Below, one piece after another: positions 28,506 to 36,826 of a DNA stretch of 64,000 nucleotides. Numbering within the stretch: position 1 is the stretch's first letter; the number at the start of each line of letters is the position of its first letter. The stretch covers positions 62,001 through 126,000 of the forward strand of contig JAHJWO010000046.1 in assembly GCA_018828145.1 (NCBI GenBank), in the 5' to 3' direction. A model generated the notes under the pieces. The model searched no databases. It was not told the origin of the DNA and saw only the letters and a program-made list of their open reading frames with translations. The DNA is from Alphaproteobacteria bacterium. Its GTDB lineage: Bacteria; Pseudomonadota; Alphaproteobacteria; Rhizobiales; Devosiaceae. Both the position numbers and the translations under genes were made by a program.

Positions 28506-28967
28506 ATGACAATGAATTCAGAACTGCTCACCGCACTGATCTTTCTCTTTTTTGGCGCCGTCGCGGTGGTGGTCGGCTGGGGTTATGGCCTTGGCGATCC
28601 CTCGGCGCTGGGCTCCGGCGCCATGCCGGTGCTGGCGGGTGGTGCGCTGGTGATCCTGGGCACGGCCCAGCTGTTGCGCACGCGTGCCGCCCACCGCGCC
28701 GGCGAGCGCCTGGCCAGTGCCTTTCCCAGCACCGAACTGCGGCCCTTGCTGATCATTCTGGCCGCTATCCTGGCCTTTGGCCTGCTGATCGACCGGGTGG
28801 GGCTGATCCCCGCCCTCACCGCGCTCATCGCCATCAGCTGGTTCGCCGAGACGGGCGGGCGCTGGCGGGAGCTGGCCCTGGTGCTGCTGGCCGTGGTGAC
28901 GCTGATCGTTGCCATCTTCTATTTCGGGCTGGGCATTCCGTTCCGCCTCGTCGCCTGGAGGTTCTGA
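28506..28967 (+). CDS. tctB: Tripartite tricarboxylate transporter small membrane subunit TctB
   Basis: Small inner-membrane subunit of 153 residues with four predicted helices. Seen: LLTALIFLFFGAVAVVVGWG, a loop GDPSALGSGAMPVLAGGALV that is typical of TctB proteins (the GxGxFP-like GSGAMP), then LLIILAAILAFGLLIDRVGL and ALVLLAVVTLIVAIFYFGLG. The start is ATG 28506 after GGGAGGGGG. Two bases separate it from tctA. The third subunit, TctC, is encoded 6 kb away on the other strand with the same operator. Confidence 0.9.
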   Translation: MTMNSELLTALIFLFFGAVAVVVGWGYGLGDPSALGSGAMPVLAGGALVILGTAQLLRTRAAHRAGERLASAFPSTELRPLLIILAAILAFGLLIDRVGLIPALTALIAISWFAETGGRWRELALVLLAVVTLIVAIFYFGLGIPFRLVAWRF

Positions 28968-28969
28968 GG

Positions 28970-30466
28970 ATGGATCTGTTCGCATCCCTGGCCATGGGCC
29001 TGCAGGTCGCCGTCACGCCGATCAACCTGCTCTATTGCCTTATGGGCGTGACCCTGGGCACCGCCATCGGCGTGCTGCCGGGCGTGGGGCCGATCATCAC
29101 GATCTCGCTGCTGCTGCCGCTGACCTTCGGGCTCTCCCCGGAAGCCTCGATCATCATGCTGGCCGGCATCTTCTATGGCGCGGCCTATGGCGGCTCGACC
29201 ACATCCATCCTGGTCAACCTGCCCGGCGAGGCCTCCTCGGCCGTGACCTGCATCGACGGGCACCAGATGGCCCGCAAGGGCCGGGCGGGCGCGGCGCTGG
29301 CCGTGGCGGCGCTCGGCTCGTTCTTTGCCGGCACGGTGGGCACGCTGATCATTGCACTGGCCGGGCCGCCGCTCGCCTCCATCGCCATGCGCTTTGGCGC
29401 GGCGGAATATGCCGCACTGGTCTTTGTGGCGCTGCTGAGCACTGCGGCGATGACGCGGGGCGGGGTGATCAAGGGGATCGGCGTGGCCCTGTTGGGCATG
29501 GTGTTCGGCACGGCCGGCTCGGATGTGTCGACAGGCATGTTCCGCTTCACCTTCGGCATGGCCGAAATGCGGGACGGCGTGGACTTCGCCGTGCTGGCCG
29601 TGGGCCTGTTTGCCGTGGCCGAGATCATCAGCAATATCGGTTCGCCCCAGGGCGAGGCCGTCTCGGCCAAGAATATCGGACGGCTTTGGCCCACGCGCGA
29701 CGACTTCCGCCGGTCCTGGCCGGCAGTGCTGCGCGGCACGGGGCTCGGCTCGCTGCTCGGCGTCCTGCCCGGAGCCGGCCTCGCGATGAGTTCCTTCTCG
29801 GCCTATATGGTGGAAAAGAGCATTGCCAAGGAACCGGACCGCTTCGGCCAGGGCGCGGTCGAGGGTGTCGCCGGACCGGAATCGGCCAACAACGCGGCGT
29901 CGCAGACCGCCTTCATCCCCACGCTGCTGCTGGGCGTTCCCGGCAGCCCGACCATGGCCCTGATGCTGGGCGCCTTCATGATCCATGGCGTGCAGCCGGG
30001 ACCGCGCATGATGGGCGACCATCCGCAACTGTTCTGGGGCCTCATCGTCTCGATGTGGGTGGGCAACCTGCTGCTGGTGGTGCTCAACCTGCCACTGATC
30101 GGGCTCTGGGTCCGGCTGCTGCGCGTGCCCTATCACTGGCTCTATGTGTTCGTGCTGGGCTTTGCCTGTGTCGGCGTCTTCACCATGAGCTCGTCGCATT
30201 TCGACATCTACTCGCTCGTATTCTTCGGCGCGCTTGGCTACCTGCTCAAGGCGGCCGGCTGCAACCCGGCCCTGTTCATCCTGGGCTTCATTCTCGGACC
30301 GATGTTCGAGGAGAATTTCCGGCGGGCGATGACGCTGTCGCGCGGCGACCCGATGGTGTTCCTCGAGCGTCCGATCAGCCTCACCTTCGTACTGATGGGC
30401 GTGGCGGTGCTGCTGGCGACGACGACATCGTTTGTGCGGCGCGGCCGGGCCGAGGTGACGGAATGA
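28970..30466 (+). CDS. tctA: Tripartite tricarboxylate transporter large membrane subunit TctA
   Basis: Large permease of 498 residues with about twelve membrane helices. Seen: CLMGVTLGTAIGVLPGVGPI, FYGAAYGGSTTSILVNLPGE, VEGVAGPESANNAASQTAFI and IPTLLLGVPGSPTMALMLGA, all signature blocks of TctA. Length is normal. The family imports organic acids such as citrate, aromatic acids or other carboxylates using the ion gradient and a TctC receptor. Second in the operon tctB-tctA-maoC-acyl-CoA synthetase. Confidence 0.95.
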   Translation: MDLFASLAMGLQVAVTPINLLYCLMGVTLGTAIGVLPGVGPIITISLLLPLTFGLSPEASIIMLAGIFYGAAYGGSTTSILVNLPGEASSAVTCIDGHQMARKGRAGAALAVAALGSFFAGTVGTLIIALAGPPLASIAMRFGAAEYAALVFVALLSTAAMTRGGVIKGIGVALLGMVFGTAGSDVSTGMFRFTFGMAEMRDGVDFAVLAVGLFAVAEIISNIGSPQGEAVSAKNIGRLWPTRDDFRRSWPAVLRGTGLGSLLGVLPGAGLAMSSFSAYMVEKSIAKEPDRFGQGAVEGVAGPESANNAASQTAFIPTLLLGVPGSPTMALMLGAFMIHGVQPGPRMMGDHPQLFWGLIVSMWVGNLLLVVLNLPLIGLWVRLLRVPYHWLYVFVLGFACVGVFTMSSSHFDIYSLVFFGALGYLLKAAGCNPALFILGFILGPMFEENFRRAMTLSRGDPMVFLERPISLTFVLMGVAVLLATTTSFVRRGRAEVTE

Positions 30467-30476
30467 GGGCGGGAGC

Positions 30477-30932
30477 ATGCTGACCGTCGAGAAGGCCGCG
30501 GACCTGGCGGCCCATGCCGGCCAGCTGCTCGGCCGGTCAGACTGGGTCAGCATCGACCAGACGATGATCGATGCCTTCGCCAACCTGACGGGCGACCGGC
30601 ACTGGATCCATGTCGATACGGCGCGTGCTGCCCAGGAGATGCCTGAGGGGCGCACCATTGCCCATGGGCTGCTGCTGCTATCGCTGATCCCCAACCTGCA
30701 GCATGAGATCTATGCGGTGACGCGCCGGGGGGCCGGGCTCAACTATGGCTATGACCGGGTCCGTTTCGTCAGCCCGGTGCTGGTTGATAGCCGGGTGCGG
30801 CTGGCCATGACGCTGATCGGCGTGCAGGCCCATGCGCAGGGGACGCGTCTGCTCACCGAGGCGACCATCGAGATCGAGGGCCGCGACAAGCCCGCACTGG
30901 TGGCCAACAACATCCTTCTGCTGAAAGACTGA
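30477..30932 (+). CDS. MaoC-family dehydratase 1
   Basis: Hot-dog-fold enoyl-CoA hydratase-like enzyme of 151 residues. Seen: DQTMIDAFANLTGDRHWIHV with the catalytic Asp/His pair, GRTIAHGLLLLSLIPNL, and NYGYDRVRFVSPVLVDSRVR, as in the 3-hydroxyacyl-CoA dehydratase group. GGGAG precedes ATG 30477. Three to five bases separate it from the acyl-CoA synthetase gene, whose product probably supplies its CoA-ester substrate. It differs clearly from the second MaoC protein at 32474-32920. Confidence 0.92.
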   Translation: MLTVEKAADLAAHAGQLLGRSDWVSIDQTMIDAFANLTGDRHWIHVDTARAAQEMPEGRTIAHGLLLLSLIPNLQHEIYAVTRRGAGLNYGYDRVRFVSPVLVDSRVRLAMTLIGVQAHAQGTRLLTEATIEIEGRDKPALVANNILLLKD

Positions 30933-30937
30933 TCGTG

Positions 30938-32473
30938 ATGACCGGAGACGAAGAGGGGCGGCTGCTGCACCGCATTCTGGCCAATGCAGCCGATGGCGGC
31001 GAGCGCCCGGCGATCAGCTGCGAGGGCGAGAGTGTGTCCTGGGCTGAACTGGCGCCGCGCGTGCTTGACCTGGCGGGAGCGATCGCCGCGGCGCCTGGTG
31101 ACGGGGATCGCCCGATCGGGCTGATCGGGCTCAACTCGCTCGATCTGGTCATCGCCTATCTGGCCATCATTGCCGCGGGCCGCTGCGCGGTGCCCCTGCC
31201 CGTCTCTGCCACTGCCGAGACCGTGACGGGAATGATCGATGATTGCGATCCCGCGCTGGTCTTTGCCGATGCGGCAGGCCTTGCCCTGATCGGGGACCGG
31301 GCGGCGGGCCGGGTGATCGCACTGGAGCCGCAAGCCGGTGGCGCAGTCGCGCTGGGCGACTTCCTGGCGCGCGGCACGCGACTCGCTGCGCCCGTGGACG
31401 TCGGCGGCAGCACCGACTTCAACATCATCTACAGTTCAGGCACGACGGCCAGGCCCAAGGGCATCGTGCATTCCCATGCCATGCGCTACCGGCAGGCGAC
31501 GCGCGGCGTGTTCCGGATCGGGCCGGCCAGCACGATGCTGCTGGCGACGCCGTTCTATTCCAACACCACTATCATGCCGCTGCTGGCGACGCTGGTGCAT
31601 GGGGGCCATGTGGTGCTGATTCGCAAATTCAGTGCTTCGGCCTATCTGGCGCTCGCCGTGCAGCATGGGGCGACGCATACAATGCTGGTGCCGGTGCAGT
31701 ATCAGCGCATCCTGGCTGAACCGGATTTCGACGCGCATGATCTCTCCGCCTTCGTGCTCAAGCAATGCACGGGCGCGCCGCTGACCGCGGGGCTCAAGCA
31801 GGCGGTGATCGCGCGTTGGCCGGGCGGGCTGTTCGAAATCTATGGCCTGACCGAGGGCGGCTGCACCTGCATTCTCGACGTGGCGACCTGGCCGGACAAG
31901 GCCCATACGGTGGGCCGGCCCGGCACCAACAATGACATCCGTATCATCGACGAGGCCGGCAACCTGCTCCCGGTGGGGCAGGCCGGCGAGGTGGTGGGGC
32001 GCTCGCCGGCGATGATGTCGCGCTATTTCCGCAATCCGACGGCGACGGAAGCCTTCTATTGGCGCGACGCGGCGGGAGAGGTGTTTCACCGAACCGGCGA
32101 TATCGGGGCCTTCGACAAGGATGGATTTCTGGTCCTGCTCGATCGCAAGAAGGACATGATCATTTCGGGCGGCTTCAACATCTATGCGACCGATCTCGAG
32201 CGGACGCTGCTCGACCACCCCGAGGTCGAGGATGCCGCCGTGATCGCCGTGCCCAGCGCGCAATGGGGCGAGACGCCGCTTGGCCTCGTGGTCATGCGGC
32301 CGGGCTCGGCCACGGATGGGCCGGCGCTGCTGGAATGGGCCAATGGCCGGGTCGGCAAGCTGCAGCGACTGAGTGCGATCGAGCTGCGTCCGACACTGCC
32401 CCGTTCGCCGGCAGGCAAGCTGCTGAAGCCGGAACTCAAGAAACCCTATTGGGACACGGCGCGGGCGGGCTGA
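30938..32473 (+). CDS. Class I adenylate-forming enzyme (acyl-CoA synthetase)
   Basis: ATP-dependent acid:CoA ligase of 511 residues. Seen: P-loop IIYSSGTTARPKGIVHSHAM, YGLTEGGCTCILD (A5-like), FHRTGDIGAFDKDGFLVLLD, RKKDMIISGGFNIYATDLER and the C-terminal RSPAGKLLKPEL with the catalytic Lys. The ATG at 30938 or the GTG directly before could start translation. It should activate the acid brought in by the Tct system. The stop TGA (32471-32473) directly abuts the stop of the convergent second maoC gene. Carboxylate unknown: aromatic, dicarboxylic or short branched acids all fit. Confidence 0.93.
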   Translation: MTGDEEGRLLHRILANAADGGERPAISCEGESVSWAELAPRVLDLAGAIAAAPGDGDRPIGLIGLNSLDLVIAYLAIIAAGRCAVPLPVSATAETVTGMIDDCDPALVFADAAGLALIGDRAAGRVIALEPQAGGAVALGDFLARGTRLAAPVDVGGSTDFNIIYSSGTTARPKGIVHSHAMRYRQATRGVFRIGPASTMLLATPFYSNTTIMPLLATLVHGGHVVLIRKFSASAYLALAVQHGATHTMLVPVQYQRILAEPDFDAHDLSAFVLKQCTGAPLTAGLKQAVIARWPGGLFEIYGLTEGGCTCILDVATWPDKAHTVGRPGTNNDIRIIDEAGNLLPVGQAGEVVGRSPAMMSRYFRNPTATEAFYWRDAAGEVFHRTGDIGAFDKDGFLVLLDRKKDMIISGGFNIYATDLERTLLDHPEVEDAAVIAVPSAQWGETPLGLVVMRPGSATDGPALLEWANGRVGKLQRLSAIELRPTLPRSPAGKLLKPELKKPYWDTARAG

Positions 32474-32920
32474 TCAGGCCCGACGCGCCGGGATCTGGCC
32501 GATCGACACCATGGTCATCACCGTCTCGCCAGCCTGGTTGATGACCGAGACGCGCGTGCGGATGACGCCGTAGCCGGGGCGGGTCGAGCGCTGGGCATCG
32601 ACCACTTCGCGGGTGACGTGAAGGCTGTCGCCGGGGCGCACCGGCTTTTTCCAGCGCAGTTCGTCGACGCCCATGCCGACAATCGGGGTTTCGCCGTAGC
32701 CGCCGGACTGGATGAAGAGGCGCATGGACAGGGCCGCCACCTGCCAACCGCTGGCGATGAGACCGCCGAAGCGCCCCGCCGCTGCCGCGGCCGGATCGGT
32801 GTGCATGGGCTGGGGGTCGTTGACCTGGGCGAAAGCGATAATGTCCTGTTCGGTCAGGATGATAGCGGGGCTGATCCAGGTCTCGCCGACGACGAAATCT
32901 TCAAGAAAACGGGCGGCCAT
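32474..32920 (-). CDS. MaoC-family dehydratase 2
   Basis: Second hot-dog hydratase, 146 residues. Seen: RFLEDFVVGETWISPAIILT, the catalytic block FAQVNDPQPMHTDPAAAAAG, GLIASGWQVAALSMRLF and GMGVDELRWKKPVRPGDSLH. This set matches the MaoC group that includes mesaconyl-CoA hydratase-like and itaconyl-CoA hydratase-like enzymes, but it is not diagnostic. The start is ATG 32920, 4 bases after the MmgE/PrpD stop. Last gene of the minus-strand operon tctC, mmgE/prpD, maoC. Confidence 0.91.
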   Translation of the reverse strand: MAARFLEDFVVGETWISPAIILTEQDIIAFAQVNDPQPMHTDPAAAAAGRFGGLIASGWQVAALSMRLFIQSGGYGETPIVGMGVDELRWKKPVRPGDSLHVTREVVDAQRSTRPGYGVIRTRVSVINQAGETVMTMVSIGQIPARRA

Positions 32921-32924
32921 GGCG

Positions 32925-34313
32925 CTAGTGCCGCAGCCGGGAGAAGACGGCATCGACATCGTCTGCCGCTTCCAGGGTCATCAGGCGGTCGATGAGTTCG
33001 TCGCGTAGCTGGGGCGCGATGACGCCGTCCACATTGGCGCGGAACTTGTCGAGATAGACCGCGTCGGGCGCGGGATTGCGGCTTGTGCCGAGCATGTCCT
33101 CGACAGTGTGGCTGAGTACGCGGCCGTCATTCATGGTGATCGACACCACTGCGCGGGAGCGGCTGGTATCGGCGGCGGCAACCGGGTCGGGCACGTGAAT
33201 CACCTTATCCGCCAAGGCATTGATCACCGGGTCGTGCAGGCTGGAGGGGGCATAGGCGGACTTGTCGAAGCGGCCCAGGGCCAGGGCTTCGGCCACCGTG
33301 TGCTGCAGGCTGATGCGGCCATGCCAGGAGCTGCGGGGCCGGCGCTTGTCCTCGACCGGCTCGCAGACGGTACGGAAGGAACGCGGCATGATGGCGCAAG
33401 AAATCTCGCGGATTTCTGCAAGCATGATGGCGTTTTGCTGGCGCAATGCCAGCGCGGCGGAGATGAAGGGCATCAGGGTATAGGCGCAGGGATAGAGCTT
33501 GGGGGCGATGTTGAGCACCTCCCAGCGCGAGCCGAGTTCGTCGGTCAGCGCGGCGAAGTTGAAGTCGGTCTCGGCCTGGACGTGGCTGCGGTACCAGCCG
33601 AAGCGGCCCTCGAACACCAGGTCCGGACCGGTAATGCCATGCCTGGCCAAAGCGACGGCGCGCAGGGCGGCGGCGGCGGCGAAGCCGACATGCATGGTCT
33701 TGGTGGAGGTGCCATCCTCGAAGGAGGCGATGGAGCCCGAGGAGAGGCTGGCGGCGGTGCCGACGGCATCGACCATCTGGCTGTGCGGCAGGCCGCGCAG
33801 GCGGGCGACGGCATAGGCGGCGGCAAAGACGCCATAGACGCCGGTGGGATGAAAGCCCATTTCGTGCATGCGCACCGGGGTGACCATGCCGAGGCGGCAG
33901 ACGATTTCGGAGCCGACCAGCAGGGCCTCGAGCAATTGGCGACCGGAAAGGCGGGCGGACTGCGCGACGGGCAGGATGGCGGCGGCGATGGCGCAGGTGG
34001 CGTGGATATTGGTGGCGAGATGGGTGTCGTCGAATTCCAGCACGGCCGCGGCGACGCCATTGACGAAGGCGGCATTGGCCGGCGAGGTCGCGCGGGCATC
34101 CATCAGGCTATGGGCGCCGCGCCCCCCGGCATCCGCATCGGCAACGGCGCGCCGGGCGGCCTCGACATTGTCGTGGCCATTGGAGGCAATCATCACGCCG
34201 ATCACGTCGAGCAGCCGGAGCTTGGTGTTGTGGACCACCTCGGCGGGGGCGGCATCCAGCGAAAAGCCGATCGCCCAATCGGCCAGCTGCGAACTCACAC
34301 CAGTCATGGGCAT
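32925..34313 (-). CDS. MmgE/PrpD-family protein
   Basis: Enzyme of 462 residues in the family of 2-methylcitrate dehydratase and cis-aconitate decarboxylase, cofactor-independent lyases. Seen: LADWAIGFSLDAAPAEVVHN, LLDVIGVMIASNGHDNV, AAAVLEFDDTHLATNIHATC, MGFHPTGVYGVFAAAYAVAR, SLSSGSIASFEDGTSTKTMH, and LYPCAYTLMPFISAAL. The FDDTH and GFHPT blocks are strongly conserved in the family. Together with an acid transporter, a CoA ligase and two hydratases it suggests catabolism of a hydroxy or unsaturated di- or tricarboxylic acid. Substrate not determined. Confidence 0.93.
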   Translation of the reverse strand: MPMTGVSSQLADWAIGFSLDAAPAEVVHNTKLRLLDVIGVMIASNGHDNVEAARRAVADADAGGRGAHSLMDARATSPANAAFVNGVAAAVLEFDDTHLATNIHATCAIAAAILPVAQSARLSGRQLLEALLVGSEIVCRLGMVTPVRMHEMGFHPTGVYGVFAAAYAVARLRGLPHSQMVDAVGTAASLSSGSIASFEDGTSTKTMHVGFAAAAALRAVALARHGITGPDLVFEGRFGWYRSHVQAETDFNFAALTDELGSRWEVLNIAPKLYPCAYTLMPFISAALALRQQNAIMLAEIREISCAIMPRSFRTVCEPVEDKRRPRSSWHGRISLQHTVAEALALGRFDKSAYAPSSLHDPVINALADKVIHVPDPVAAADTSRSRAVVSITMNDGRVLSHTVEDMLGTSRNPAPDAVYLDKFRANVDGVIAPQLRDELIDRLMTLEAADDVDAVFSRLRH

Positions 34314-34358
34314 CCCTGCTACAGTGGCGCCCCGATCGGGACGCGGATCTCAGAAAGC

Positions 34359-34396
34359 GGCGGCCGGCAGCTTGGTCATATGCGCTGCCGGCCGCC
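34359..34396 (-). promoter_or_regulatory. Stem-loop between tctC and the MmgE/PrpD gene
   Basis: Perfect 13-base stem GGCGGCCGGCAGC / GCTGCCGGCCGCC with a 12-base loop, 14 bases beyond the tctC stop. The minus strand continues GCTTTCTGAG, too weak a T-run for a sure terminator, so attenuation or mRNA protection is more likely. Confidence 0.7.
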
Positions 34397-34410
34397 AGGG
34401 TGTCGTGCGA

Positions 34411-35373
34411 TTATTTGGCGAGGCCGAGCCCGGTAAGCAGGGTCTCGAAGCGCTCATAGTCGGAGCGCAGGGCCGAATCGAGCATGGAGCCGGTCATGAA
34501 GCGCGGCGACACGCCGGCCTTGCCGAGCCTTTCGACGAAGGCCGGATCGGCATTGGCCTCTTCCAGCGCCGCCTCGATGGCCGCAACGACGTCGGCGGGC
34601 ATGCCGGCGGGACCCATGACCATCTGCCAGCCGGTGCCGGTGATGCTGTCATAGCCGCTTTCGAGCAGGGCCGGCACGTCGGGGAATTCGGCGATGCGGT
34701 CGGCGCCCGGCACGGCCAGTGGCGTGACCGTATCCTGGCGCACCTGCGGAATGGCCGCGGCATCCATCATGAACTGCACGTCGCCGGCCAGGACGGCCTG
34801 CACGACTTCGGCAGCACCCTTATAGGGAATGTGGGCGGCCTCGATGCCCATGACGTTGAGCATATCCACGGTGGCGACGTGGCCAGTGGAGCCGACGCCA
34901 ACCGAGCCGTAGTTCATCTCGCCGGGATGGGCTTTGCCATAGGCGACAAATTCTTCGAGGTTGCTGACCTCAAGCGACTTGGAGGCGACGAGCATGCGGA
35001 CCGCTTCACTGACATTGGCGATGGCAGTGAAATCGACAAAGGGGTCAAAGCCGACATCGGCCAGATGCGGCGCGGTGGTGAAGATGGCATTGCCTGCCAG
35101 AAGGAGGGTCGAGCCATCGGCCGGTGCGCGCGACACCTGCTCGGCGCCGATGGCGCCACTGGCGCCGCCCACATTCTCCACCACGAAGTTGACGCCCAGA
35201 CGCCGGCTCAGCTCATCGGCGACCAGACGCCCAACGGTGTCGCCCGCGCCGCCCGCCGCGTAGGGCACAACCATGGTCACCGTGTCGACAGGATAGGTCC
35301 CCTGCGCCCAGGCGGGGCTGGCCGCCGTCAGTGTCATGGCCGCCGCAATGGTCAAACCCGCATACATGTTCAT
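34411..35373 (-). CDS. tctC: Tripartite tricarboxylate transporter substrate-binding protein TctC
   Basis: Periplasmic receptor of 320 residues (Bug family). Seen: signal peptide MNMYAGLTIAAAMTLTAASP with cleavage near AWAQ, then VDTVTMVVPYAAGGAGDTVG, the ligand-site loop NVGGASGAIGAEQVSRAPAD, GSTLLLAGNAIFTTAPHL, and KAHPGEMNYGSVGVGSTGHV. GGAGG lies 6 bases before ATG 35373. It must work with TctA and TctB encoded on the other strand; all three share the same palindrome upstream. It leads the operon tctC, mmgE/prpD, maoC. Confidence 0.95.
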   Translation of the reverse strand: MNMYAGLTIAAAMTLTAASPAWAQGTYPVDTVTMVVPYAAGGAGDTVGRLVADELSRRLGVNFVVENVGGASGAIGAEQVSRAPADGSTLLLAGNAIFTTAPHLADVGFDPFVDFTAIANVSEAVRMLVASKSLEVSNLEEFVAYGKAHPGEMNYGSVGVGSTGHVATVDMLNVMGIEAAHIPYKGAAEVVQAVLAGDVQFMMDAAAIPQVRQDTVTPLAVPGADRIAEFPDVPALLESGYDSITGTGWQMVMGPAGMPADVVAAIEAALEEANADPAFVERLGKAGVSPRFMTGSMLDSALRSDYERFETLLTGLGLAK

Positions 35374-35453
35374 CACTCACCTCCCAGTGCGTTTTTTTGG
35401 CACTTATACCGTTTGGCAGCTAGCCCGGTGTGGCGCATGGAGACGCTCCTGGC

Positions 35454-35470
35454 TTTCCGTCTGCCGGAAA
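35454..35470. promoter_or_regulatory. IclR-type operator, site 3
   Basis: Palindrome TTTCCG-TCTGC-CGGAAA 81 bases upstream of the tctC start, with arms identical to the sites at 27550 and 28376. It ties the tctC operon to the IclR regulon. Confidence 0.8.
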
Positions 35471-35590
35471 GTGCCATGCCGCGTCTTGGCGGAGCCGGGG
35501 CAATTGCTGCACAGCCAGTGGTTCGGATGGTGAGATGGTGGGCGGATCCCACGAGAGGGGCGCGGCGCCGAGTGGTCGGCGCCGGCCGGT

Positions 35591-36748
35591 TTACTCGAAC
35601 CAGGTGGTTCCGGGATATTGGTGGGCCTTGGCCACTTCTTCATTCAGCTCCAGCCCAATGCCCGGCCGGTCGCTCAGGGTGATCTTGCCGTTCTTGATGA
35701 TGTCGCCGCCATCGGTGATCGTCGACCAGTAGTCGCGGTGGAACCAGTGGAACTCCAGCACCAGGAAATTGGGGATGGTGGCGCAGACATGGGCCGATGC
35801 CATGGTGCCGATCGGCGAGGACACATTGTGCGGCGCGAAGGGGATCGAATAGAGATCGGCCAGCTCCGCGATCTTGCGGCATTCCGACAGCCCGCCGCAT
35901 TTGGGGATATCGGGCATGATGATGTCGACGGCCTGCTGCTCGAGCAGCTTGCGGAAACCGTGGCGCAGATAGAGGTTTTCGCCGGCGCAGATCGGGGTCG
36001 AGGTCGAGCGGGTGATCTCGGCCATGACGTCGATATTTTCGGGCGGCACGGGCTCTTCGAGCCACATCAGCTGGAGATGCTCGAGATCACGCGCGAGGCG
36101 AATGGCGCTGTGCTTGTCGAGACGCGTATGCAGGTCGCACGCCACCTCCACACCCTTGCCGGCGGCTTTCACCACCATCTCGGCCAGCTGCACCATGCGG
36201 TCATGCTCCCACTTGTTGGGAGTCATGTTGAACTTGTCCTTTTCGTACCAGCCGGTTTCCGAGCCGGTATGGCCATAGGCGCGAATGTCCAAGTCGACCT
36301 TGAGTGCGGTGAACCCGGCCGCCAGGACCTGATCCACCTCGGCCTGCACCTCGTCCATATTCATGCCGGGCGAGACTTCGCAATCGCAATAGACGCGGAT
36401 GTCGTCGCGGAACTTGCCGCCCATGAGCTCGTAGATCGGCACCTTGAGTGCCTTGCCCTTGAGATCCCAGAGCGCGATCTCGATGCCCGTCAAGGCGGTG
36501 ATCAGCGCGCCGGCAAAGCCGCCCTCGAAGACGAGGCTGCGGCGGATTTCCTCGAAGAGCGCATCGATGGCGAAGGGATCGCGGCCGATCAGTTTTTCGG
36601 CCAGTTCCTTTTCGATGATGGCTATGGCCTGGTGGCCGCCATGCACGCATTCGCCCAGGCCGGTAATGCCGGCATCGGTTTCGATCCGCACCCAGAGATG
36701 CATGCAATGGCCACTGGTCGCGGCCGTCTTGACTGCTGTGATCTTCAC
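35591..36748 (-). CDS. Enolase-superfamily sugar-acid dehydratase (mandelate racemase group)
   Basis: Mg-dependent acid-sugar dehydratase of 385 residues. Seen: LKVDLDIRAYG (Lys150), CDLHTRLD (Asp205, His207), WLEEPVPPEN (Glu231), CAGENLYLRHG (Glu257) and FAPHNVSSPIG (His307). The spacings 205-231-257-307 equal those I recall for Escherichia coli D-galactonate dehydratase (183-209-235-285), including the DxH pair. This favours dehydration of an aldonic acid over racemase or muconate chemistry; the exact sugar acid is open. The start is GTG 36748 with GGGGAG just upstream. Downstream of a GntR gene and an ABC importer, which should carry its substrate. Confidence 0.9.
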   Translation of the reverse strand: MKITAVKTAATSGHCMHLWVRIETDAGITGLGECVHGGHQAIAIIEKELAEKLIGRDPFAIDALFEEIRRSLVFEGGFAGALITALTGIEIALWDLKGKALKVPIYELMGGKFRDDIRVYCDCEVSPGMNMDEVQAEVDQVLAAGFTALKVDLDIRAYGHTGSETGWYEKDKFNMTPNKWEHDRMVQLAEMVVKAAGKGVEVACDLHTRLDKHSAIRLARDLEHLQLMWLEEPVPPENIDVMAEITRSTSTPICAGENLYLRHGFRKLLEQQAVDIIMPDIPKCGGLSECRKIAELADLYSIPFAPHNVSSPIGTMASAHVCATIPNFLVLEFHWFHRDYWSTITDGGDIIKNGKITLSDRPGIGLELNEEVAKAHQYPGTTWFE

Positions 36749-36826
36749 TTGGCTCCCCTCAGAACCTGATATCCCCACCCTGGCGCTAGCCCGATATGCC
36801 CGCCATGGGCGCCACCGGACACTGCG

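Noticed and set aside
28919-30694. Minus-strand frame of about 590 codons opposite tctA
   Set aside because: Rich in His, Arg and Gln without domains; the plus-strand tctA has all family blocks.
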